Shown: positions 9,022-19,091 of the stretch, piece by piece
Layout of the letters: every line of letters starts with the position of its first letter
How positions within the stretch are numbered: position 1 is the first letter of the stretch
Assembly: GCA_017889545.1 (NCBI GenBank)
Contig: JAGFZV010000008.1
Location: forward strand, 134,874 to 198,873
Reading direction: 5' to 3'
Source: Bacillota bacterium
GTDB taxonomy: Bacteria > Bacillota > Negativicutes > CTSoil-072
DNA length: 64,000 bases
Translations under genes and position numbers: made by a program
Notes under the pieces: generated by a model
Seen by the model: the letters and a program-made list of their open reading frames with translations, nothing else
Told to the model about the DNA's origin: nothing
Databases searched by the model: none

Positions 9022-10988
9022 TGATGCAAGTTTATCCCGAAAAATACGACCAACTAGAACTGTCGGTTGAAGAGAAGTCATTCCTTCGGACTGTTGAGCG
9101 GGCTTTCTCTGATGAGGAGATGGCCTACTTTGTGCTTCATATTAATCCGCGAAGGAAAGACATTGGGGACGGGAAACATCCGGAATTGTTCTATCTGTTG
9201 CTCGTTGACAAAGGGATACTCTTGTTTAGATTTTTAGACGCATCTAATGAGACGGTCGCAAAGATCACCATCAAAGCAATTGGCAATCCGTTTGTTTACA
9301 ATATGCTGGTGAGTGACATTGTCAAACGCCTTGAGGAAAGTCGCTATCTTACTAACGAAAGCGGCAAGTTGCGCTTTGCGTTGAATGTATGCTTCGTGTT
9401 GCCTAAATTTGAGGCGGCGCAAATTTGCCGCCTGTTTGATAACACCGAACAAGAGTTTTGCCGTGACCATGTCCTTTTTGAAGACACAATAAAGCAGATA
9501 AGGAAGAGTGGTGCTGACAGAATTAAGAGCTATCTTGGTGTTGGTGATATTCTTCAAGAAGACTTAGTCAACAATGTGTTCCAGCGGCTCTGCCCTGAAA
9601 TTACGATCCCGCGTAAGTACATTCTGGACGAGAATGGTGCAGTTGGGGGAGCAGACGGAGCGGTGGACACTTCATATAGAGCCGTCCAATCGTATAGATT
9701 GGATAATAAGCAGATTGATATTATCAATAAGATTGCTAAAGGCAATCAGTTAATACTTGCTTGTGCGGGCAGCGGCAAGAGCGTCTTGCTTATTTCTAAA
9801 TGCTTTAAATTGGCGAGCCTCAATCCAAGCGAGGAGTTCCTCATTACTTGTTACAACAGGAACCTAAACAATTATTATCAATGGGCTATTGCTCAAGCAG
9901 GCTTTTCTGATAAAAATGTTCTTTGCTCAACTTTCTTTGGCTTTTGTAGATTTCTGTTAGAAAGTAATGGAATTTCTCTTCCGTCCTCTTACAAAAATGA
10001 CGAATACTATGATAAGCTGTTTATTTTAGCAAATAATGCCTTGTCGGAAGGAAGAATCCGTCAGCGTTATTACGGTATCTTCATTGATGAAGTTCAGATT
10101 TTCAGACCTGAGTGGTATCGGTTTTGCTTCAATTTATTGAAAAGCAAAAATGCAGAGGAGCATTTTTTTACGATTGCCGGTGATAAGTCACAGGATATAA
10201 AGAACAATATCAAGCATGGGAAAGCACCGTGGCAAGGTGGCGGTGAAGCCTATCCTGAATATAGAGGTAAAACACTCCCGATTGAAACAAACTATCGTAA
10301 TTCAAAGCCAATAAACGATGCTATCGATCGCTATGTTGCCGTTGCGAAAGAAATGGGAACAAAGCTGGGAGTTGACCTAACTTCAGACCCCGAACTATTT
10401 CTGCGGGGAACTGCATATAGAAAGGGAAACTCGCCTACTTTGATTGAATTGGCTGACCTAAGCAATGAAGGCGAAGGAAAAGCAATCGGAGATGCCGTTC
10501 GTGATCTTATTGAAAACAAGGGTCTCAGCGAAGTCGACATTGCTGTAATTCTTTATAATAGGGCGGCTCGGTACACAACCAAGGGGTGGAAAACACACTA
10601 TTATCAGTTGTTGCCCTTTATCAAAAGGTACTTTTTAGCACAAGGATGGGAGTATCCAGCTATCTTGATTTCGGGCGAATCCGAGGGTGTGACTTACGGC
10701 TCAAGAAGAGGTGTGACGATTGCTACCATTGAAGGATCGTTAGGGCTTGATTTCAGAGCGGTTGTCATAGCAGGTTTGCGGCCACTCGGAACACTTGAAA
10801 AAGCTAGAACATTTGACGAGTTTACGACAGCAACGCCCGAACAATTGCTAGATAAACTCGAAGCCTTTAAAAAGAACATCAACTTCCTTTATACGGGTTG
10901 CACGAGAGCAAAAGACGAACTGACCATTATCCTCTCAGCTCCTAAAGGGGAATCAATATATATGGATTTAATTAGACAATCAATGTAG
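9021..10988 (+). CDS. SF1 (UvrD/Rep-like) helicase with unique N-terminus
   Basis: This 655-residue protein is a UvrD/Rep-type superfamily 1 helicase. An N-terminal region of about 230 residues matches nothing I recognise. The helicase part then shows Walker A ACAGSGKSVLL (about 247-253), Walker B FIDEVQIF (about 355) and a C-terminal motif near IEGSLGLDFRAVVIAG, with the TGCTRAKDEL segment at the end. It starts at an ATG overlapping the previous stop codon, with GGAGG upstream. Together with the NERD helicase (17456-19087) it gives this operon two separate SF1 motors. DNA unwinding or translocation is inferred from the motifs; the substrate is unknown. Confidence 0.85.
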   Translation: MMQVYPEKYDQLELSVEEKSFLRTVERAFSDEEMAYFVLHINPRRKDIGDGKHPELFYLLLVDKGILLFRFLDASNETVAKITIKAIGNPFVYNMLVSDIVKRLEESRYLTNESGKLRFALNVCFVLPKFEAAQICRLFDNTEQEFCRDHVLFEDTIKQIRKSGADRIKSYLGVGDILQEDLVNNVFQRLCPEITIPRKYILDENGAVGGADGAVDTSYRAVQSYRLDNKQIDIINKIAKGNQLILACAGSGKSVLLISKCFKLASLNPSEEFLITCYNRNLNNYYQWAIAQAGFSDKNVLCSTFFGFCRFLLESNGISLPSSYKNDEYYDKLFILANNALSEGRIRQRYYGIFIDEVQIFRPEWYRFCFNLLKSKNAEEHFFTIAGDKSQDIKNNIKHGKAPWQGGGEAYPEYRGKTLPIETNYRNSKPINDAIDRYVAVAKEMGTKLGVDLTSDPELFLRGTAYRKGNSPTLIELADLSNEGEGKAIGDAVRDLIENKGLSEVDIAVILYNRAARYTTKGWKTHYYQLLPFIKRYFLAQGWEYPAILISGESEGVTYGSRRGVTIATIEGSLGLDFRAVVIAGLRPLGTLEKARTFDEFTTATPEQLLDKLEAFKKNINFLYTGCTRAKDELTIILSAPKGESIYMDLIRQSM

Positions 10989-11002
10989 GAGGTGAGTAAT
11001 CG

Positions 11003-12082
11003 ATGACTACATACGATGATAAAACTAAGTGCGCAATGGAGTCGGGCAGGCGTTTTATCTTGCCCACATTCAAACAGTGCGACGAAGCAACATTCAAGGC
11101 CAGTTACATCGTTGCGTCAGATGTCAAATGTGACGGAAAAATCACCGCACTCTTCGACTTGATAGTTTTGGGAAGCATTGAAGCTGCTGAACTTGATGTC
11201 AAGGGCAGATTTGTTTGCCTTGGCAAGTGTGAAGTGAGCGGCACTATTCTTGTGCAGAACGAAATCTGGGTGAATGACGTCCGAGCGAAAAATATTGAAA
11301 CTAACGATAGGATTTTTGCCCAGGAAATAGATGGTGAGACAATCATTGCCGATGGAAGTATCGTTGTTGGAAAAATTCTCGCAGTTGAGAAACTTGCCAA
11401 GAGCGAAAAGAACATATTGTGCGGGGAGACTGCTTATGGTTCCGGCAAGGTCGTAGCAAACACAATCATTACTGGCGAGCCGCTTGACTTGGATGACGGC
11501 GAAGAGTCAATTGCATCTCCAAGTACATATATGCCAAGTCCCGTACAGACGCAATCTGTAGCTGCTTCTTCCAAGTCATCAAAGCCAGTTGACTTGATTG
11601 CATGTGGCGAAACGGAATATGCGACACTTGGAAACTATATAGGGTACTTGGATTTCTTAATTTCTGTTGCCTATGATGACGAAAGCAAAGATAAGTATAC
11701 GCGTTGGAAAGTGGTCTTAGAAGAAGCAGAAAGAGTCTGTCAAAGTGGTATCAACGGATATTCGAATATCGCTATAGTGATATGGCTGACCGAAATAACC
11801 ACTTCTTCCTATTTTAAGAACTGGGACAAGATAACGGACCTATTCGATGTCTTCGAAAAACATTTCAAAGATTTGGTAGAAGATTCGAGTGATTTTGTAA
11901 CTTGCTCTATCGACAGTTATGGGGAATGGTTAGAAGCCCTATCAATACTAAGTAGATTTGGCGCTTTGGTTGAAGGAACCGTATCTCGCACAGCTTTTGA
12001 ATTGGTTGTGTCCAACCTTGGACTAAAAGCAAAGTTCGTTTCTGACAGACTTAATGAAAAGGGGTGGCAGGCAAATGGCTAA
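11003..12082 (+). CDS. Bactofilin-like beta-helix protein with helical C-terminus
   Basis: This 359-residue protein has two parts. Residues about 30-170 show short repeating hydrophobic strands with glycines and valines (VKCDGKI, VLGSIEAAELDVKG, SGTILVQNEIWV). This pattern is typical of the right-handed beta-helix of bactofilins (polymer-forming DUF583). A Ser/Pro/Gln-rich linker (about 170-195) leads to a helical domain of about 160 residues rich in Trp and acidic residues, which I do not recognise. Bactofilins form filaments without nucleotides. Its presence among helicase genes is unusual and suggests a scaffold. It has a strong AGGAGGTGAG ribosome-binding site and overlaps the next gene by 8 nt. 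Confidence 0.65.
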   Translation: MTTYDDKTKCAMESGRRFILPTFKQCDEATFKASYIVASDVKCDGKITALFDLIVLGSIEAAELDVKGRFVCLGKCEVSGTILVQNEIWVNDVRAKNIETNDRIFAQEIDGETIIADGSIVVGKILAVEKLAKSEKNILCGETAYGSGKVVANTIITGEPLDLDDGEESIASPSTYMPSPVQTQSVAASSKSSKPVDLIACGETEYATLGNYIGYLDFLISVAYDDESKDKYTRWKVVLEEAERVCQSGINGYSNIAIVIWLTEITTSSYFKNWDKITDLFDVFEKHFKDLVEDSSDFVTCSIDSYGEWLEALSILSRFGALVEGTVSRTAFELVVSNLGLKAKFVSDRLNEKGWQANG

Positions 12083-15000
12083 TAACAGAGAAGTATTGGC
12101 GAACAATATCATCGATAGATTCGTCGCTGCGGTCTCTGGCACAGATAAGGAACAATGGCTATTTAATAGCCCGGACGACCGTATATTCGTTGGTAAGTTG
12201 TCTCCTCAGAGCGCAGAGGATAATTTTTCGTCTAGTGTTCTTATTAAACAAATAAGCGTGGACTTCCGAATCCCCAAGAAGGATATCGGTATTGCGGAGT
12301 TGCAAATCTATCCCCAAGGAAACTTCTTCTTTAGGGTGTTGCCTACCCTTAACCAGCAACGCGAATTTTTTCTCAATAACCTTATCTCCACCTTCAACCC
12401 TGAGACAGGGTTTGTTGACTTTTCCACACTCGCCGAGGCGTTCAATAAAAGGGTGTTGACTGCGGAAATGCAGGGGCATAAAGTTCAGCTTTTACCCGTC
12501 TACGAAAAGATAGCCATCGACAAAGATAGCGTTAGCATTGGGTTAAAGATTTCCGACATTTATAATCCGTCCTTTGATTGCGGAAGTGTTCCGTTGGACT
12601 CTCTGTTCTATACCGAAATCAAGGAGCAGGTGGAGGCTCTCTGTGCGGAGACGCAAGCCCGTTCTAATATTATGCCATGTCAATTCAGAGACAAACTAAA
12701 AATTGATGATTTGCTCTCCGAAGAGTCATGGAAAGCGTATTGCAATAGACAGACTTCACGTGGGGAACCGAGAATGTTCCCTAGTTTTAACTATTCTTTG
12801 AATGTGAGTGTTAAGGGCAGTGGTGATAACCTCAGTGTTACTGTAGCTCTCAGCAATGAAACACCTTGGGGTGACGAGACTGCTGGCTTTGGTCAGTCAT
12901 CTGCCAAGAAAGATAAATACAGGGTAAATACCCTGTTTAATTCGGGAATTAAAGTTAAATGCTTGAACACCGAATTCATCCCGATTGAACTGGACTACTT
13001 TGCCGATGATTACAAGTACGATAGATATGTCTATGCACTGGGCAATAACTGCAATGTCTCTTATGACAAAGTAAAGATGGAGATACAAACTACCCATGTG
13101 CCGTACTTCATTCAGAACCGGCTGAAGACAAACGATAAGATGGCTATTAAGTTTGATGATCTGATTGCCGATCCGATAGTTACGCTAAAGAAGATTCACA
13201 CAAAAATGCTGACAGAGGCAGGAAACTGGAGGATTGATTTGGAACGGCGCAAACTTCTTCCGCAGGGTGTTGAAGGTGCGCTCACGGCACTTGGCGTAAA
13301 ACAGTTCGGCAATGAGATTGACGCCTTTAATATGGAAATCTCGCGGTTCGCTACGGGAATTGACTTGCTCAGCAAACACAATATGATTTGTAATGCTTTC
13401 CGTTATATGAACCAAGCCTTTAAGGAAGCAGCCAAGGGCAAATATTACAGTTGGCGTCTGTTCCAGATTGTCTTCATAGTTTGCTTGATCCTTGATGTAG
13501 TGGCACACGAGCAGGATTTAATGCTTGAAGATGATATCAGAAGTAAGGCGAAAACCGATGATATCGACATCCTTTACTTTCCAACCGGCGGTGGTAAAAC
13601 CGAGGCATTCTTAGGAATCCTTGTGTTTAACTTGTTCTTTGATCGTCTGCGTGGCAAGAACTATGGCGTAACAGCAATTCTGAAGTATCCACTCCGCTTG
13701 CTCTCGGTGCAGCAAGTTCAGCGTGTTGCGAATATTCTTGCTACTTCTGAGGTGATCCGTCAAGTAAAAAAACTGGGCGGCAGCCAATTCAGTCTCGGTT
13801 ACTATGTTGGGGAGGGAAATACACCTAATAATATTGATAAAGACCTGCAAAGGACTTTGATTGAACTGTCACCAAACGAAGTTGATGAAAAGTACCGTTT
13901 GGTCGATGTTTGCCCTTTTTGCGGACAGGAAACAGTTCATGTGGTCTATGACGCAGATGCCAACTCTTTGCGGCACATATGCTGCAACCTAGAATGTGCT
14001 TCACAGGGTATTATTCCGTTGTTTATGGTCGACAACGATATCTATAGATACTTACCATCTGTCATCATTTCCACGGTTGATAAGATGACCGCCATAGGAT
14101 TCAACTCGAACTTCCACAACATTTTATGCGGTGCTGAGTATGAATGCCCGAAGCACGGTTTTACAGCGAAAACAAAGTGTCTTGCAAACGGTTGCCAGTG
14201 CGACCCTGATGATTTCAAGAGAGTGCCGATGAAAGACCCGGCTCCGACACTAATGATTCAGGACGAGTTGCATCTTATAAGAGAAGCGTTAGGTGCTTAC
14301 GATGCCCATTACGAAACCTTGATTGAGTATTTCATTCGGAATCTGTCAGGTTGCGACAGAGGCATTAAGGTTATCGGTGCAACGGCGACTATTTCTGCTT
14401 ATGCAGAACAAGCCAAGCATCTTTATTGGAAAGGTGCGATCCGATTTCCTGCCGCCTCGCCATATCTTGACCATAACTTCTACTCGTTCATTGACAAGGA
14501 TGACATTGGCAGAATCATTGTTGGGTACGCGCCATTCGGAAAGGCAATCGTGAACAGCGTTGCGTATTCTCTACAATATCTTAAGCGAGTGGTCTGGAAT
14601 CTCTACGAAAATCCGCAGGATGTTTTGGGTTTTGACGGTATAGAGATTGATGGTACTGAAGATGAGCGGATTGCTGAAGTAAAAAACCTATTAGAGGAAT
14701 ACTGGATAATCCTCGAATATAACAACGTCAAACTCGAAAGCAACAGGGTTTTACAGGCGCTGGAAGATCCTATCAATACGGAATTGAATAAAGAGGGCGT
14801 TCAGCCATTGACAGCCAAAAAGATGACTGGCGACGACTCTTTCCAAGAGGTCAGGGCAACACTCTCGACTATTGAACATGCGGAAAGTGTGGTGCATGGC
14901 ATTGATTTCAATATGATTGCTGCGACAAGTATGATTTCACATGGTGTGGACGCTGACAGATTTAACCTCATGCTGTTTTACGGAATCCCTGGTAATACAG

Positions 15001-15551
15001 CAGAGTATATTCAGGCTTACTCGCGTGTCGGAAGAAAGCATACAGGCGTGGTCATTGACATCATGCGCCCGTCACGAGAAAAAGACCAAAGCTATCTGAA
15101 GAACTTCATAAAGTTCCACGAATACAAGGATATCCTTGTAGATTCTGTTTCAATAAACCGATGGGCAACAAAAGCAGTCGAGAACACTCTGCCGGGAGTT
15201 ATTTCAAGCCTTATTCTCAACTATTACCTTTATGTCCTGAAACACACGACAGGTATGAGCGACATCAGCAAATATTCGCAGTTGAAGACAGCTCTGCTTG
15301 CTGAAAAGATAACTGCGGCAGAGCTCAAGACCCACGCTTATGGTGTTTACAAGTGTTCTGACGCTGACAGTGCGGTCGGTAACCTTTATCGGCAGACAAT
15401 TGATAGATTGATTGATGCACTTGTGGACGACCTAAAGAATGGCTCTTTTGACGCTAATACATACATTACGGAAGTATTCAAGAACTGCTATTTTCGAGTG
15501 ATGTTAAGTCTTCGTGATACCGATCAACAACTTATAGTTGAGATGAAATAG
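12075..15551 (+). CDS. DrmA-like superfamily 2 helicase
   Basis: This 1158-residue protein is a large SF2 helicase of the DISARM DrmA type. It has an N-terminal region of about 450 residues, then Walker A PTGGGKTEAF (about 502), a DELH box (about 730), and motif III ATATIS. The C-terminal helicase motif includes SHGVDADRFN (about 955) and YSRVGRKHTG. Cysteine pairs between the Walker A and DELH boxes (CPFCG, CCNLEC, CPKHG, CLANGCQC) look like inserted zinc ribbons. The ATG at 12075 has AAGGGG upstream and overlaps the previous stop; an in-frame ATG at 12054 lacks such a site. The next gene is its usual partner, a DUF1998 protein. DNA translocation or unwinding is the expected activity. Confidence 0.87.
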   Translation: MANNREVLANNIIDRFVAAVSGTDKEQWLFNSPDDRIFVGKLSPQSAEDNFSSSVLIKQISVDFRIPKKDIGIAELQIYPQGNFFFRVLPTLNQQREFFLNNLISTFNPETGFVDFSTLAEAFNKRVLTAEMQGHKVQLLPVYEKIAIDKDSVSIGLKISDIYNPSFDCGSVPLDSLFYTEIKEQVEALCAETQARSNIMPCQFRDKLKIDDLLSEESWKAYCNRQTSRGEPRMFPSFNYSLNVSVKGSGDNLSVTVALSNETPWGDETAGFGQSSAKKDKYRVNTLFNSGIKVKCLNTEFIPIELDYFADDYKYDRYVYALGNNCNVSYDKVKMEIQTTHVPYFIQNRLKTNDKMAIKFDDLIADPIVTLKKIHTKMLTEAGNWRIDLERRKLLPQGVEGALTALGVKQFGNEIDAFNMEISRFATGIDLLSKHNMICNAFRYMNQAFKEAAKGKYYSWRLFQIVFIVCLILDVVAHEQDLMLEDDIRSKAKTDDIDILYFPTGGGKTEAFLGILVFNLFFDRLRGKNYGVTAILKYPLRLLSVQQVQRVANILATSEVIRQVKKLGGSQFSLGYYVGEGNTPNNIDKDLQRTLIELSPNEVDEKYRLVDVCPFCGQETVHVVYDADANSLRHICCNLECASQGIIPLFMVDNDIYRYLPSVIISTVDKMTAIGFNSNFHNILCGAEYECPKHGFTAKTKCLANGCQCDPDDFKRVPMKDPAPTLMIQDELHLIREALGAYDAHYETLIEYFIRNLSGCDRGIKVIGATATISAYAEQAKHLYWKGAIRFPAASPYLDHNFYSFIDKDDIGRIIVGYAPFGKAIVNSVAYSLQYLKRVVWNLYENPQDVLGFDGIEIDGTEDERIAEVKNLLEEYWIILEYNNVKLESNRVLQALEDPINTELNKEGVQPLTAKKMTGDDSFQEVRATLSTIEHAESVVHGIDFNMIAATSMISHGVDADRFNLMLFYGIPGNTAEYIQAYSRVGRKHTGVVIDIMRPSREKDQSYLKNFIKFHEYKDILVDSVSINRWATKAVENTLPGVISSLILNYYLYVLKHTTGMSDISKYSQLKTALLAEKITAAELKTHAYGVYKCSDADSAVGNLYRQTIDRLIDALVDDLKNGSFDANTYITEVFKNCYFRVMLSLRDTDQQLIVEMK

Positions 15552-15563
15552 GAGGAAAAAGAA

Positions 15564-17453
15564 ATGCCATCTGACAAAAATACAATGCGCCGTGGAGTGC
15601 ATCAAGCCTTGTATAAGTACCTGCCTGGCAGTTGGGTGGACTTTTCGCAGAGCGGTGGTGGAGTTACTTATGCAGTCCATGTCGACCGTTGGAACAGCGT
15701 TCACCTGACCGGAATTAACAGTAAGCGACTTCTTCGTGTGGTGAACCAGAGAGTAGGCGAATTCAAAGACGGAAGCCCCGACGGGGCGGCTTCTGTTGTG
15801 AACTTTTCTTCAATCATAAACGATGAGAACTATTACGTTTTAACTCCAAAGGTCAGTGAACAAGAGCGCGCCATTGTTACTTCTGTGAAGCCTTGGGTGT
15901 TCGTATGCAATTCCTGCGGGCGGGTGCGGCAGTATTACAGCTATGATGAATTCAAGCGGCGCGAACACGAATATTGCGACGTTTGTGGAAAACATATGAC
16001 ACAGTTGCGGATGATCCGGTTCTGCAAGTGCGGATACGCTGACGGCATTTTTGTCCCCAAATGCCAAAACAAAGAACACGGCACGAAGTATATGACGAGA
16101 CGCGGCAGCGGGCTTGACTTTGTATGCAAGAAGTGTGGGCAGAAAGCGGCTTTGCCATTCTATTGCCCTGATTGCCGACAAAAACTCGATATAAAGCCGG
16201 CACTGGACTCGTCACACTACTTTCCGTTCACACTTTCCCTTATCGACCTGCTTGATAAACGGAAAGACGTGTTTTTGGGCAATGAAGAAAATAGCCGAGG
16301 TGAAAAAGTTGTCATCGGGCAATATTTAGGGTTGATACCGCAAGAAGAATACGCCGCTATAATAGCCAAGGGGAATATAATGCAAGACGATGAATTTGAA
16401 GCCGCTTTAGCAAAGGAAGCCGATGGTTTGCGCGCCGCTGGTCTTACAGAAGATATTATTGCGACAGTTATTGACGCGAAAAGGCGGACAAACCCGAATA
16501 GCAAGATATTTGAAGCAATCGAACAAGTCGGTAAAGGTCTCTCTGTCGTGAGTAATGACGACATCAAACCGATTGCTGAGGAGATTCTTGAGTATGATGA
16601 ACTCGTACACGCAAAAGTAGTTCTATCCCTTGAAGATGCTGAAGTAGATGCCGAACTGGTCAATGACGGTATTAAGCCTGACTATGTCGGTATCTCGAAG
16701 TCGCTGGGTTTCTCCAATGTTCAGATTTGCTCTGGGGTCCCAATCGTCTTTGCGGCATATGGATACACCCGCAAAGAACGAGAATGCAAGGAAGGAGTTA
16801 GACTTCATGGTTTTCCGCAAGAGATGGAGAAGAAGAACATTTACGCCACTCGGCTTGAAACGGAAGGAGTGCTGTTTGAACTCGACCGTCGAAGGGTTTT
16901 GAATTGGCTGTTGGAAAACCAGTTGATTCAGAAACAAGATTTGCCGCAGGATATGAGCGACCGCGGTATTAAGATGTGGTTTTTAGACCGCATCCGTCTT
17001 GACCGTATTACTCCGTTCACGCCGATAGATGAAGTTGACTCATATGGTATGATTACAAAGGAAGTATATACTCTGATACACAGTATCTCTCATGCTTTGA
17101 TAAACGAAGCGTCTGAGATATGCGGATTGGATAAGAGTTCTCTTTCGGAATATATCCTGCCGAATATCCCGGCAGTGTTTGTATATTGTTCGAATTCTCA
17201 GGGATTCAATATGGGAGCCTTATACAGCGCGTTTCAGTCGCATTTTGACCGGTGGCTCAAACATGCCAAGGAATGGTCGAAGAAGTGCATCTTTGACCCA
17301 ATCTGCATTGACAAGGAAAAGGCTTGTGCCGGTTGCCTATTTTTAAACGAGGTATCTTGCCAGCATTTCAACAAAGATTTAGACCGGGGCTATCTCTGCG
17401 GATACTTCGATAAGCAAAAGCAAGAGAAACTAATTGGTTTCTGGGAGGATTAG
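15564..17453 (+). CDS. DrmB-like DUF1998 zinc-binding protein
   Basis: This 629-residue protein matches the DrmB pattern. An N-terminal zinc-binding block has CNSCG (about residue 114), CDVCG, CKCG and further CxxC pairs (CKKCG, CPDC). A C-terminal DUF1998 domain carries HSISHALINEAS, VFVYCSNSQGFNMG and a cysteine-rich end CAGCLF...CQHFN. In DISARM, DrmA and DrmB form a complex that engages DNA, and adjacency to a DrmA-like helicase supports the same here. The gene lies 12 nt after the helicase with an AGGAGG site. No methyltransferase or PLD nuclease is nearby, so this is not a classical DISARM locus. Confidence 0.87.
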   Translation: MPSDKNTMRRGVHQALYKYLPGSWVDFSQSGGGVTYAVHVDRWNSVHLTGINSKRLLRVVNQRVGEFKDGSPDGAASVVNFSSIINDENYYVLTPKVSEQERAIVTSVKPWVFVCNSCGRVRQYYSYDEFKRREHEYCDVCGKHMTQLRMIRFCKCGYADGIFVPKCQNKEHGTKYMTRRGSGLDFVCKKCGQKAALPFYCPDCRQKLDIKPALDSSHYFPFTLSLIDLLDKRKDVFLGNEENSRGEKVVIGQYLGLIPQEEYAAIIAKGNIMQDDEFEAALAKEADGLRAAGLTEDIIATVIDAKRRTNPNSKIFEAIEQVGKGLSVVSNDDIKPIAEEILEYDELVHAKVVLSLEDAEVDAELVNDGIKPDYVGISKSLGFSNVQICSGVPIVFAAYGYTRKERECKEGVRLHGFPQEMEKKNIYATRLETEGVLFELDRRRVLNWLLENQLIQKQDLPQDMSDRGIKMWFLDRIRLDRITPFTPIDEVDSYGMITKEVYTLIHSISHALINEASEICGLDKSSLSEYILPNIPAVFVYCSNSQGFNMGALYSAFQSHFDRWLKHAKEWSKKCIFDPICIDKEKACAGCLFLNEVSCQHFNKDLDRGYLCGYFDKQKQEKLIGFWED

Positions 17454-17455
17454 AT

Positions 17456-19087
17456 ATGGCTATCATGCATCCTGCTCAAATACCCGAAGGTTACCACGCT
17501 TATTCCGAGGTGAAGTTTTTCAATGCCTGCAAAGAACAGTTGCCTAATAAGTACCACGTCTTTTATTCAGTCCGTTGGTACTCCACGAATAACGGTGTCA
17601 GGGAAGACAGCGAATGCGACTTCCTAATTTTTAATCCAGACTATGGGTTTCTTTGTGTTGAGGTTAAGGGCGGTACAGGAATGCGGGTCGAGGACGGAGT
17701 GTGGTATCTTATTGACCATGATGGCGAAAGAAAACTGAAGAGGTCTCCTTACGAGCAAGCTGAACAGAGTATGCGATTTTTTAAGAAGTATTACGAGGAT
17801 GAAGTGGAGTCTCAGTTTTCTGGTATATACGGGTGTGCCGTTGCTTATCCGAATTATTCAATCACTGCTCCTATAACAATCGGCTCGCCGATGGAAATGA
17901 CCATCGACCTTTCAACGCTAGGTGACTTACAGAAGCGGGTGACCGAAATATTCCGCTATTTCCGCGCTCAGCGTCGCACTGCGTCGTCTTTCCTATCACC
18001 TGACAGCCAAAAGAAGTTTATTAGTATCGTTAACAAGCGCATTTCTCTGTCTATTGCCGCTGGAGCCTTGATACAAGACAAAGAGCGTGAACTGCTCGAA
18101 ATAAACCGTACCCAAGACACTGTCATTGACTTACTGGCACATTATCCAAAGGCGTTTATTGTCGGCGGCGCAGGGACGGGCAAGACTTGGATTGGCATCA
18201 AAAAGATACTGCGTTGTGTGCAGTGCAACGGTCAGGCCCTATATCTCTGCTATAACAAGGCATTAGCAGAAAACGTGGCAGCTATTGTCTCAAACGACCG
18301 TGCTGATTGCCATAACATTGATTCGTTCGCCTATGCCCTTCTTGGTGGAAAAACTGCAACCGCACCCGAACAGAATGGCTGTAAAGAATACAGCAACTTA
18401 ATCAGTGATTTGCCTGCCTTCAAAAAATACGACTTGGTGATAGTTGACGAAGGGCAGGATTTTACAGAAGATTGGGCGTTTTGTGCTAATCTGATGATAA
18501 AAGATGGCGGTTCGCTATATGTGTTCTATGATGAGTGTCAGAACATCTTCAAGCGTAACTTTGGCGATAAATTCTTCATCGACGAACCGCCGTTTGTGCT
18601 TAGATACAACATAAGGAATACTGCCAACATCTATAGGTATGCCCAAGAGCAGACCAACTTAGGATTAGATACAATCGCCAATCAGATTGAGGGTGTTGAA
18701 CCTGATTACCGAAAGTTCACGCGCAAGGCGCAAACCGTATCATTCATTGATTCGGTTATAAATAAGCTTGTAAACAAAGAAGGTGTTAGTCCGCACAAGA
18801 TTGTTATCCTTAGTAACCGAAGGAAAGACAACTCAATCTTGAATGAAACCGTTGCGGTAGGCGGACACCGTCTTGGCTACGAAAAGATACTACCAGACGC
18901 CAATTCGATAGCCTTCAGAACCATACAAGGCTTCAAAGGACTTGAATCGGATGTCGTTATTTATATTAACCATACATACAAGAACGAGCCGAAAACTGAT
19001 AGCATCCGTGCCACTCTCTACACGGCACAAACGAGGGCGAGATTCTATCTGTATGTATTGGATTTTGAAGAAAATGGGAGATCTTAA
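17456..19087 (+). CDS. NERD-nuclease/SF1 helicase fusion
   Basis: This 543-residue protein fuses a nuclease-related (NERD) domain to a UvrD-type helicase. The NERD part (about 15-120) has the PD-(D/E)XK-like residues in SECDFLIF (about 50) and CVEVKGG (about 68). The helicase has Walker A GGAGTGKTW (about 238), Walker B VIVDEGQDF (about 330) and the C-terminal RTIQGFKGLESDVV motif. It begins 2 nt after the DUF1998 gene with GGAGG upstream. Such fusions occur in prokaryotic defence islands. In this operon it is the only protein with a recognisable nuclease motif, so it is the most likely effector. Cleavage activity is an inference. Confidence 0.85.
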   Translation: MAIMHPAQIPEGYHAYSEVKFFNACKEQLPNKYHVFYSVRWYSTNNGVREDSECDFLIFNPDYGFLCVEVKGGTGMRVEDGVWYLIDHDGERKLKRSPYEQAEQSMRFFKKYYEDEVESQFSGIYGCAVAYPNYSITAPITIGSPMEMTIDLSTLGDLQKRVTEIFRYFRAQRRTASSFLSPDSQKKFISIVNKRISLSIAAGALIQDKERELLEINRTQDTVIDLLAHYPKAFIVGGAGTGKTWIGIKKILRCVQCNGQALYLCYNKALAENVAAIVSNDRADCHNIDSFAYALLGGKTATAPEQNGCKEYSNLISDLPAFKKYDLVIVDEGQDFTEDWAFCANLMIKDGGSLYVFYDECQNIFKRNFGDKFFIDEPPFVLRYNIRNTANIYRYAQEQTNLGLDTIANQIEGVEPDYRKFTRKAQTVSFIDSVINKLVNKEGVSPHKIVILSNRRKDNSILNETVAVGGHRLGYEKILPDANSIAFRTIQGFKGLESDVVIYINHTYKNEPKTDSIRATLYTAQTRARFYLYVLDFEENGRS

Positions 19088-19091
19088 TAAC

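Noticed and set aside
18942-19091. Longer start for the radical-SAM gene
   Set aside because: The extension lies in the end of the NERD-helicase gene in another frame. The ATG at 19092 gives the normal N-terminus ILLIEPNYSNKYPP.
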